NCBI RefSeq assembly: GCF_020509005.1
Contig: NC_063017.1
Coordinates: forward strand, 4,030,001 to 4,094,000
Source of the DNA: Fulvia fulva
Lineage: Eukaryota; Ascomycota; Dothideomycetes; Mycosphaerellales; Mycosphaerellaceae
Length of the DNA: 64,000 nucleotides
Direction: 5' to 3'
The notes below the pieces were generated by a model, which worked only from the letters and a program-made list of their open reading frames with translations, searched no databases and was not told where the DNA came from. A program made the translations under genes and the position numbers. Below, piece after piece: positions 54,511-63,227 of this stretch (within the stretch, counting starts at the first letter, position 1; each line of letters begins with the position of its first letter).

Positions 54511-56823
54511 ATGGCGGCCCAACAAGCTCAGTGCTCACCCCCACCTTCCTCACGCGATGAGTTCGACATCGCCATCATATGCACTCTTCCCGAGGAGAAA
54601 GACACAGTCCAGGCTTTGATGACGAGAGATTTCAGAGCCGAAAGAGGACAGGGCTACGGGAAAGTACCTGGCGACGACAACGTCTAATCGGCACAATGTG
54701 CGGCTTGTCGTTGCACGATGATGCGGAGGCACTCTACGGCGTCAAGGATCAGCTCGCAGGCTCGGGTAGGCAGGTGTTGCTGATATTGGATAACTGCGAT
54801 GACACGAGAACAGATTACAGCCGATATATACCCAACAGGACTATAGTGACCTTGATAATGACGACAAGGCTGTCAGATGCCAAGAAGTATGCATCCATGG
54901 ACTTCCGGGACAACAAGCTCTTCTTTCAACTGAAAGGCCTGGACGCAAAGTCGGCAGTAGATCTAATCATCGATGCGTCGGATACTCAGCAGCGTGGCCA
55001 CCAGGCAGAGCATCAAGCGGAACAAATCGCCACTGCGCTCGACTTTCAACCTCTAGCGATCAACGTCGCAAGCTCATTGATTCAAGGTGGGGTGTACTTG
55101 CTTGCGGAATATGCAGATGCTCTGGAGAAACGACTGGCGCAAAAAAGAACTCCTTGACACGTTTTCAGAGCAAGCGAGGTACCGGAAAGTCAACGCGACG
55201 TTCGAGGTATCGGCGGAATCGCTCCAAAGATTGGCATCGGACGATCCATCGGTCAAGGCTGCTCCAACGCTGCTGGACATTCTGGCCTTCGTGGATCGCC
55301 AAGATGTGCCCGAGGAGATGTTTCTGCGAGCATGGAAGTACGAGGAAGAGGTCTTGAGCGAGTTTGAGGTTGATGACGGGCCAGAGAAAGGATTCATTGA
55401 GGATCTCACGCCTTGGCACGTAGCTCACTGTCGGAGCGCTTTCCCTTATTTGCCACTCAATGAAAGGACGCAATTGTTTCGCAAAGCCCGAGCACACCTC
55501 CACCGGCTGTCACTTGTAAGCTTCGACCAAGATGAGAAGTCCATGTCAGTCCACTCCTTGGTGCACGCGTGGGCAAGGGGGCGTGTCCCGCGACCAGGCG
55601 AAGCATGGCTCGCCGTTGCTTCCCTTCTGGCGCTGTCCGTCGAGGGAAGCTGGTCCTGGCAGCAGTTCACCTCTCGGCTTGTGCGGCATCACGAAACCAG
55701 CTTTTCCATTTGGCAAGACATGGGAAGTGTGGCATTGCACCAGTACGGGTTGTGCAAGATATGGTGTGTTTACGCGTGGCAGTTGTACCGCGCTAGTAGT
55801 GTTCGCACGATAGAGATGTGCTTGCAATTTTTGGAACACGCACAGGGGCTAACGTACCAGCAATCTGACCAGCTGCCCGTCACAGAGGCGCAGTATCTAA
55901 TGGGAGCTGCATACCAGCAAAATGGACAGATCCCGGAGGCGGTGGACATGCTAGAGCACGTAGTGAAGGTGCGGGAGAAGCTCGAGGAAGAGGATCCTGT
56001 TCGACTAGCATCTCAGCGTGCGCTCGCGGGAGCACGCCAGACCAACGGACAGATCACCGAAGCGGTCGAGATGCTAGAGCATGTAGTAAAGCTGAAAGAG
56101 AAGCTCGAGGAGGATGATCCTTCTCGGCTAGCATCTCAGCATGATCTCGCGGCAGTATACATGGACAACGGACAAATAGCGAACGCAACAGCGCTGCTAG
56201 AACATGTACTCAAGGTAAATGAGAAGCTGGAGGAGAATCATCCTTCTCGGCTATCGTCTCAGCATGAGCTCGCGCGTGCATATATAGCCAACGGACAGAT
56301 CCTGAAAGCAGTCAAGCTACTAGAGCACGTAGTAAAGGTTGGGGAGACGACGCTAAGGGAGAACCATCCTTCTCGGCCAGCATCTCAGCATGCGCTCGCG
56401 AGTGCATACCTGACCAACGGACGGGTCCCGGAAGCAGTAAAGCTACTAGAGCATGTAGTAAAGGTCGAAGGGACGACGCTACATAAGCACCACCCTCGCC
56501 GGCTATCATCTCAGCATGAGCTGGCGTGTGCATATGATGCCGACGGACAGACCTCAGCTTCCATTGAGCTTTTGAAGCGCGTCGTTGATATCCGACAGAG
56601 GACGCTACGCAAAGACCACCCTGATCGGATCGTGTCGGAGAAAGTTCTTGCAGACATTTTGGAGGAGGAGCAACGATTGTCAGAAGATGAGCCTGGTGAC
56701 ATGGCCTCAGCTGGGCCCATCGCGAGCGGCGGGCTTGCGTCAACGAGAAGGTCCAGGCTGGCACTGCGGTTGCAGGAGAAAGTCCGGGGCAGCGTGAGAC
56801 GGCTTATGTGTAGGTATGTCTGA
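54511..56823 (+). pseudogene. deleted NLR: nucleoside-phosphorylase / NB-ARC / TPR
   Basis: Remains of a fungal NOD-like receptor. The start at 54511 encodes FDIAIICTLPEEKDTVQALM, the opening of a PNP_UDP effector domain, and stops after about 58 codons in GYGKVPGDDNV. A family-like NRHNVRLVVA follows in another frame. The rest of the PNP domain and the NB-ARC P-loop are absent. NB-ARC resumes at the Walker B segment QVLLILDNCDD, with IMTTRLSD and LDFQPLAINVASSLI. At A6 (55141-55146) the frame slips by one base (…EKRLAQK / ELLDTFSEQ). From there it is open to 56823 through a helical linker and six tandem 41-42-residue TPRs (about 55903-56653). It cannot make the full receptor. A TPR-only product from a later ATG (55087) is conceivable. 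Confidence 0.75.
55903..56653 (+). repeat. six tandem TPR units, about 126 bp each
   Basis: Units follow the pattern NGQI-x-EAV-x-LLEHVVKV-x-EKL-x-HPSRLASQH-x-LA. Neighbouring units are close at the DNA level (recurring CTAGAGCATGTAGTAAAGGT and CATCCTTCTCGGC), while the sixth is diverged. This is the array type seen in fungal NLRs that expand and contract by recombination. Confidence 0.8.
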
Positions 56824-57128
56824 GGAGTGGGTAGTGATGGGCAGATGTGAAGGCAGACAGATGGCAGAATGAACACTGCACATATCGATGGGTTTCATTC
56901 TGTCAGATATGGGGTCAGTAGATGGAATCGAGCCTCGTCAATGTCGATACATATCAATGTCGTACAAAAGAGAAAGTGATGTCAAGACAGACGTGACAGT
57001 TGGCGTCTGCGCGCGTCACTTTCGCGTCGATAGTTTCGTGAACATTTCGGAACTTCATCTTTCTAACGACAACGCCAAGACGCTGACATGATCATCACCA
57101 CCCCCATCGACGGCCCACATAGCCGCGC
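56824..57128. other. intergenic, promoter of glucosylceramide synthase
   Basis: About 305 bp. No feature beyond the expected promoter. Confidence 0.4.
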
Positions 57129-58724
57129 ATGCCACCTGCCAGTGCTATAGGAGAGACATTTGTCGCTCATACCGACCATGAGCTGTCCACGATAGCCTAC
57201 GTGGCAGCCACGGCTTGCTTGATCTGGTATTGCATCGTTGCGGTCGTGTGTACCATTGGATGCTCCCAGATATGGCGACACTATTCCGCTCCGAAGCCTA
57301 AGTCGAGCCTCAAGCCTGCAGACTCACCTCATGTCGCCATCATCAGACCAGTCAAAGGCCTTGAGCCGCAGCTGTACGACTGCTTGGCATCCACCTTCCG
57401 CCAGGACTACCCACCCGAACGGCTTCACATTCGCTTCTGTATATCAGACAAGAGCGACCCGTGTCTACCAGTCCTGGACCGACTGATTGACGACTATCCT
57501 GCATACGACGCGCAGCTACTCCTGCAAGATGAAGACGAACAACTGCACAATGGACAACTCAACCTGGGACCGAACCCGAAGATCCGCAACATGAGTCGAG
57601 CGTACAGAGAAGCTATGGGAGACATTATATGGGTCATCGACTGTAATGTATGGGTCGCAAGAGGCGTCTGTGGTAGGATGGTCACCAGGCTTGAAGGGCA
57701 CGATGGAAAGCACAGGAACAAGCTCGTACATCAGATCCCGCTCGTGGTCGACATCCCAGGCTCTACGGTCGGACAAGAGACGCATGGACTGCTCGATGGA
57801 ACCAATGGAGATGCGCAGATCAGGACAACTAGCTCGGCCAGCACAAGCACACAAACCAACGCCGATCGCACCGCCCTCACGATCGGTGGAGGTCGTCTCG
57901 AAGAGTCCTTCATGTCATCAGCACATCCAAAGTTCTACGCAGCAATCAACACCGTCGCAGTCGCTCCATGTATCGTTGGCAAGAGCACAATGTTCCGCAA
58001 AAGTCATCTCGACAGCGTGACCGACAACCGCGGCATCGACTACTTCAGCGAGAACATCTGCGAAGATCACTTGATTGGCGACAGGTTATGGAAGCACAAA
58101 GTCCCAGAAGAGCGTCAAGGCGAGACTCTCGGCAAACATGCATTCTGCTTTGGCGACTTGGCGATCCAGCCTATGGCCAATATGAGTCTTGCGGAATACT
58201 GGAGCCGGAGAATACGATGGCTCCGCGTGCGGAAGTTTACGGTGACGCTCGCTACTTTCGTCGAGCCCGGGACTGAGAGCTTCCTCTGTAGCGTCTACGG
58301 TGCCTTCGCTTTCTCGACCTTACCCTACCTCCACCGCATATTTGGCATACCGCCGACATGGACGGCCTTCGCTCTGCTCTGGCTCCTCAGTGTCAGCATC
58401 TGGTGTCTCACGGATTGGGCACTATACCTCAAGCTCCAATCTGGCGCATCGATCGAGGTGGATGAGGAGACGCCGTTCTTCGCACGGCCACCTAAGAGCA
58501 GTACGAAGCGGCCATTCGGAGAATGGCTGCTTGCGTGGCTTGGACGTGAAGCTCTGGCCCTGCCGATATGGATCTGGGCGTTCTGGGGAGGTACGAGGGT
58601 AGAATGGCGTGGGAAACAATTCTGGGTTGGGCTGGACATGAAAGTGCATGAGATAAAATCGAGCAGGCAGGAGGATGCTGCGAGTAGTGCGACTACGCCG
58701 AACGGCAAGGCGCGGCGAGATTAG
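57129..58724 (+). CDS. ceramide glucosyltransferase (glucosylceramide synthase)
   Basis: 531 aa Golgi/ER membrane enzyme moving glucose from UDP-glucose to ceramide. GT21 family. Seen: an N-terminal membrane anchor (LIWYCIVAVVCTIGC), HVAIIRPVKGLEPQLYDCLASTFRQDYP, the D1/D2/D3 residues in ISDKSD, VIDCNVWV and CEDHLIGDRLW, and the (Q/R)xxRW motif in SRRIRWLRVRKF. Two or three C-terminal hydrophobic segments and a GKQFWVGLDMKVHE tail follow. D2 reads DCNVWV where DSNVWV is usual, a conservative change. A low-complexity Thr/Ser insert at about 230-245 is typical of fungal forms. No intron; intact. Confidence 0.93.
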   Translation: MPPASAIGETFVAHTDHELSTIAYVAATACLIWYCIVAVVCTIGCSQIWRHYSAPKPKSSLKPADSPHVAIIRPVKGLEPQLYDCLASTFRQDYPPERLHIRFCISDKSDPCLPVLDRLIDDYPAYDAQLLLQDEDEQLHNGQLNLGPNPKIRNMSRAYREAMGDIIWVIDCNVWVARGVCGRMVTRLEGHDGKHRNKLVHQIPLVVDIPGSTVGQETHGLLDGTNGDAQIRTTSSASTSTQTNADRTALTIGGGRLEESFMSSAHPKFYAAINTVAVAPCIVGKSTMFRKSHLDSVTDNRGIDYFSENICEDHLIGDRLWKHKVPEERQGETLGKHAFCFGDLAIQPMANMSLAEYWSRRIRWLRVRKFTVTLATFVEPGTESFLCSVYGAFAFSTLPYLHRIFGIPPTWTAFALLWLLSVSIWCLTDWALYLKLQSGASIEVDEETPFFARPPKSSTKRPFGEWLLAWLGREALALPIWIWAFWGGTRVEWRGKQFWVGLDMKVHEIKSSRQEDAASSATTPNGKARRD

Positions 58725-58972
58725 GATGCAATATCTTTCACATACGCACAGCAACCTTCTCCACTCGAGTCGGTGCGCTTCTTGCAAGCAACCCACGTGC
58801 CAAGCTTCAGCACATGTTCTTCGTGATGCTCGTGAAGTCAGCTCGCCATACAGCTGCCCATCATTTGGAAGAGGTCCTCACTATGCAGCAATTTAACAAT
58901 ACCACAAGCCTCTTCGAACCTTCGCGAATCCAATCGATCAAGTAACAACCTCCCATACCCTCACCCGCCACC

Positions 58973-59310
58973 ATGAACACAGACCAAAAACGCTCTCTGC
59001 GCCTCCACAACGAAGGCACCCCACCCCCTCAGTCACAATCCATCCCTAATGCTAACAAGTCCTAGCACGAAAATCCGCCAACATCACTCCTCTCACATGG
59101 TCCTGGCGCCTCGCAGACGAGGCTCAGGAGTGGGCCGACTACCTCACAGGCAAAGAGGTCAGCGAAGCCATGGCCCAGATCCTTTGTGATGTTCATCGGG
59201 AGGATCCTGTATGGGTTTTGGAGCATCCGCGAGTGCGGCCGTTGAGTTATGCCACGGGGCTGGGTGAGGGGGAGAGGTGGTGTCGAGGGGGTGGGCAGGT
59301 ACGTTTTTAG
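58973..59310 (+). CDS. CAP/SCP-like N-terminal fragment with probable GC-AG intron
   Basis: Exon 1 (58973-59015) reads MNTDQKRSLRLHNE. A 50-bp interval (59016-59065) ends with a textbook branch and acceptor (GCTAACAAGTCCTAG). Exon 2 gives ARKSANITPLTWSWRLADEAQEWADYLTG, matching the start of CAP (PR-1/SCP) domains (HNExR..xPLxWxxxLAxxAQxWA). The donor is GC (G/GCACCC), not GT: a rare GC-AG intron or a damaged site. The frame closes at 59310 after 95 codons without the rest of a CAP domain; a good donor (CAG/GTACGT) at 59298 may lead to further exons I could not find. No signal peptide visible. Fragment or pseudogene likely. Confidence 0.4.
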
Positions 59311-59673
59311 TATGGTAGTAGTGGTAGGTCGGTGGTGCGTGGTTGCTGTTAGATGCCGTAGATGTTGTGCAAGGAGAACGCGGAAATGGGTATGGGGACT
59401 GCTAGGAGTGATGATGGGAAAGTTTTTGTTGTTGGGAGGTATTGGTCGAAGGGATGAGGACAAAGATAGGCTCACGTGAAATGATTCCAGCGGACGGGTT
59501 CGTATGTACACCAGGAGTGGAACGCAATACTTAGATACCCAAGCTACGCTACACAACCTGATAGATACGCAGTCCTCGCATACAACTCTCTCAAGCAATT
59601 ACAACGCCATAATGCTACCCAAGCAAATCGTAAGAGATGGCAAAGCCAATGGTATTCGACCTCACAGCCAGCC
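59311..59673. other. downstream of the CAP-like fragment, no gene seen
   Basis: About 360 bp. A minus-strand frame overlapping this area is basic/proline-rich and looks like the shadow of the CAP-like exon. Confidence 0.4.
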
Positions 59674-60393
59674 TTAGATCTTCAACGGCGGCAACGGACC
59701 CGCCACCGGATCCTCGACCTCGCCACCAATGCCACGGGTGTCTGGGACACCCGGAGGCGGTGTGGGTGGTGGGGTGGGTGGTGCAAGGGGATCGTAATGC
59801 ACGATGAGCCCACTACGTGTGTCGGGCACACCTGGGGGTGGGGTGGGTGGTGGGGTGGGTGGTGCAAGGGGATCGTAATGCACGATGAACCCACCACGCG
59901 TGTCGGGCACACTTGGGGGTGGCGTGGGTGGTGGGGAGGGGGGTCTAATGGGCTGCGGCATCCTGGTGAAGGGATACGGCTCGGGAGCCGGGTTGGTAGG
60001 GGGCGTCTGTGGCATGGGCTTGACCGGTAGTGGGAAGCCGCGCTGAACGTGTGGTGGGATTCCGCCCGGCGGTGGGGTTGGAAGTGGAGTTGGGTATTGG
60101 CCGCTGAAAGCCAGGGGGCAGAAAGGTGTCATTGTTAGGACAGACATCTTCGGGTAGTATGTTGGGTTGTTGCTGTCGAAAGTGTTGTTGCTCGAAGTGA
60201 TCCGTGGACTCAGGGTGGTGGAGGATGGTTCAGGAAGTATGTTGATGAGGAGGAAGAAGGAGAGAGAAACCCGCGAGGGCATATATGTCTGACGGCTGCT
60301 GAAAGTGTCATTCTTCACGATCGCTATACTGCCCTCGGGTGAGGTGGCGAGGTCGTCAATGTTGTATAGAGTTTGGCGGTATGAAGCCTTCAC
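59674..60393 (-). CDS. proline-rich repeat protein
   Basis: Up to 239 aa. Better starts are internal: MPSRVSLSFFLLINI near 60282 gives a possible signal or anchor segment, and MSVLTMTPF lies near 60149. The C-terminal half is a tandem of a 27-residue unit, PDTRxGxIVHYDPLAPPTPPPTPPPGV, present about three times, preceded by other PPTPPP runs. No enzyme domain. It may be a surface or cell-wall protein, but only the hydrophobic stretch supports this. Ends GPLPPLKI. No intron needed. Confidence 0.5.
   Translation of the reverse strand: MKASYRQTLYNIDDLATSPEGSIAIVKNDTFSSRQTYMPSRVSLSFFLLINILPEPSSTTLSPRITSSNNTFDSNNPTYYPKMSVLTMTPFCPLAFSGQYPTPLPTPPPGGIPPHVQRGFPLPVKPMPQTPPTNPAPEPYPFTRMPQPIRPPSPPPTPPPSVPDTRGGFIVHYDPLAPPTPPPTPPPGVPDTRSGLIVHYDPLAPPTPPPTPPPGVPDTRGIGGEVEDPVAGPLPPLKI
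59738..59975. repeat. 81-bp tandem repeat, about three copies
   Basis: Copies start at 59738, 59819 and 59900 (GTGTCTGGG/GTGTCGGGC), an exact 81-bp period that keeps the frame of the proline-rich protein. The first two are near-identical through GTGGTGCAAGGGGATCGTAA; the third diverges after about 50 bp. Confidence 0.85.
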
Positions 60394-60670
60394 GAACTGA
60401 AGCTGAGCAGTCTGTCGTCACCTGCAGCGGAACGTTATGTGTCGCAGCATACATGATCGCAGATCGATCGCCCGGAAGTGTTGTTCACGATCACGATATC
60501 ATAGGTTTGCACCGGGCAAGCAAGCAGAATCCCGTCTTGGTACAACCCGGTAGCTCGTTGTTCTACAGAGAGCTTGTTAGCGCAACGACGTGGTCGTGAA
60601 TATAGCTCGTGAAGATGTGGTACCACTCGGCCGTTCTAGAAGCTGGCGTCCCGATTAGGGTTTTCTCCAG

Positions 60671-62548
60671 TCAGATCGATGCCTGCTGAACACCCGTGCC
60701 ATCTTTCTCACCGTGCTTCTCTCCAAGTGTGTGATGATTGAACACCTCACTACCACTCCTCTGGATCACCGGCGCATGTCCGTCGATAACTTCAGCCACC
60801 TCACCGCCATGCATCAAATGATCAAGATTAACCTTCGGCCCCTTGAACCACTTCCGCGCAGCTGCAAAGCCATTGATTAGCCTCAAACATCTTCTAAAAG
60901 TCGTCTGTAACACTCACAAACCATCCACCAAACCGTGATAAGCATCATAGGCCCACCATAAACCACAGCAGTCCAATTCATCAAATCCGGCGTCAAATTC
61001 TTCCCCGTCACACTCGGCAAACAAAGAATCGGCACCATCAATGCCACAAATCCGCTAGCGACGGCTCCGATGGGGATACTGAAACGTCCCAGATTCCAAG
61101 GCCCAGCGCGAAATCTTCGCCCCACGAAGAAGACGCGAATGAAGATCGGGATAGTGAATGCCACGAATGCGGCACAGGCGCCTATGCTGAAGATTGCGCC
61201 GATGGTGTACTCGCCACCGAAGATGAGGAGAAGTAGAAGATTGCCCAGGCCGCAGTTCAGCCAGACGGCGTTGACGGGGGTGCGGGTATGGGGGTTGACG
61301 CGTTTCCAGATTGAAGAAAGAGGGAAGACGTCGTCGCGGGCCTAGGCGAAGGTGACGCTGTGAATACATTAGCATATCTTTGATGGATAGATAGCAGATG
61401 TGCACACACCGAGACGCAGCGATCATGCACCCCTGCCCCATCGCGAAGCCCGCCACGATCGTCAGAGATAGCACTGCCAGCACAGCTTTCTGCGGTAGGA
61501 CTTGGGTGAGGTATGCAGCGAAGGGCTGTCCCAGATCCGATTCGAGGACCGACGAGATATCGACGACGGTGTAAGCTACCACGAGTTGCAGGAACCAGCC
61601 AGCGGTACCGCCCACCGCCGAGGTCAGGAAGATAGCTCGCGGCGAAGCAATGTTAGCATTGCTGCATTCCTCCGCAAGATGGAAGGGAGCATCGTAGCCA
61701 GACATGGTCCAGATCACGCCAATGAAGGACATCAGCACTGCTACGCCATCGGAGTAGTCCGTTCCATTGAATACCGTGCCCCAGACATCCTTCGACGACT
61801 TGAAGCGTGGTAGTCCTTGCGCTTCTCGTTCCGTGCCTCCAGCAGGAATCAGGATGATCACAACGACCAGCGCTATAATGTTAAAAGTACTGCCAACATT
61901 ATTGATCCTCGCCAACCACCTCGTCGATGCACTCGCCATACATGAATGCACGATCATCAAGAAGACCGTCAGCAGGAAAGTCTGGTAGTCCGTTGGCACA
62001 TAGCTCGGGTTCTGAATGCTCGCCGCAGCCAGAACCATCGCAGCAGTGCCGTAATTGACAGAAGGTGCGCCGGTGATGCCGCCCATCCAGTTCGACCAGC
62101 CAGTCAACCACGCTGCAAATGGTCCCCAACCAGGAGGCGCGAGCACAGCAGCAGCGTAGTACAGTCCTCCGGAAGTTGGCATGGAGCTACATAGCTCTGC
62201 CATACTCGCAGCGACGGACTGGATCCCGATCATAGCGATAAGCCAGCCCCATGTCATGCCCGCTGTGCCGGCGTAGCCCATGCCATAGTATAGCGTTGAC
62301 GCGAAAGATAGCAGAAGGCCGAGCACTGCGAAGCTGACACAGAAGGTCGTCCAGAGGTTGAACTCGCGCTTGAACTCTGGCTTGTAACCTAGAGCCGCCA
62401 ATACTTCTTCATCAGCATCCCATGCTGCTTCGCCGTCGTTGATTGGAATATCACCGTCTTCCAGGACAGAGGTGACAGGTTCCTCGGCGACGCTGCGTTG
62501 CCTTGCTGTGGTGGTGGACGTGACGCTTGCGATGCGCTTCTCCGACAT
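60671..62548 (-). pseudogene. amino-acid/GABA permease (APC family) with in-frame TAG
   Basis: Full-length permease of the fungal GABA/choline/amino-acid transporter group. Exons 61410-62548, 60918-61357 and 60671-60861 (introns 52 and 56 bp) sum to exactly 590 codons. Seen: an acidic N-terminus with DADEEVLAALGYKPEFKREFNLWTTFCVSFAVLG, about twelve hydrophobic segments, GWLTGWSNWMGG-like loop, and SGYDAPFHLAEECSNANIASPRAI. Just after the first intron the universal SRVTFAYARDD motif reads SRVTFA-stop-ARDD: TAG at 61342-61344 replaces Tyr (a C/T-to-G change in the codon). All else downstream is conserved to the C-terminus. Either a recent null allele or a sequence error; no splice variant skips it. 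Confidence 0.85.
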
Positions 62549-63227
62549 CGTTCGAAGCTGCTAGGCCGATGATCCACAGCCGCTCTGTGAGGAAGATTAG
62601 CTGTCAAAGGCTGTAAAGAGGCGAAAGCACAGACTGAACTCAAGGACGACGGCCCTAAGTAGCGACAACAGCTGCAACTCAAGCCTTTTGCCCAGCGCTA
62701 TCATCGTTCATGCTGTAGCTATCGTAGGCTCTGCAATGTGAAGGTGCATTGCGCGTTTTGGGAACGCATGTGTGAGGCTCACTGACCAACCAGATCCTCT
62801 CACTGCAACCACCGAACTCAAACTCGCGTGCACAGCCCGGCACAGATGAGGGGTTCAGATAGGCCAGACTTCTTAGCCATCTATAGCATTGGGCATAGAT
62901 AGCTTATCTTGATGTACAGCTGCAGCTTGGCAACATCCTTGCGAATCGTTTCAGGCCTCGAAGGCGTGCAGTCGCGACCGAGACATGTGGATAAATTTTG
63001 CTGAGGAAACATTGCCGGTCAGTAGTATACATGTTGAAGCGCCAGTGACGGCCAAGAAGAACAAGCAGCTTCGCATTGCACATTATCTGTGGACATAGAA
63101 CATCGTGCGGCCCTCGAGCCGTCTTACTCCGCCACCCAAACTATCGTACTCCTTCGCTAAAGTGCAGCAATAACATCATGTCTATCGTTCCGTACAGTCG
63201 TCAACTTCAGTACCATCCATAGTATCC
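62549..63227. other. intergenic between permease and deadenylase genes
   Basis: About 680 bp containing the permease promoter and the 3' flank of the deadenylase gene. No other feature seen. Confidence 0.45.

Noticed and set aside
16148..61344. Idea that stop codons are reassigned to sense in this genome
   Set aside because: The stops inside genes replace different residues (TGA at Trp, TAG at Tyr, Trp and an unclear site) while intact genes end normally with TGA, TAG and TAA. A recoding would be consistent.
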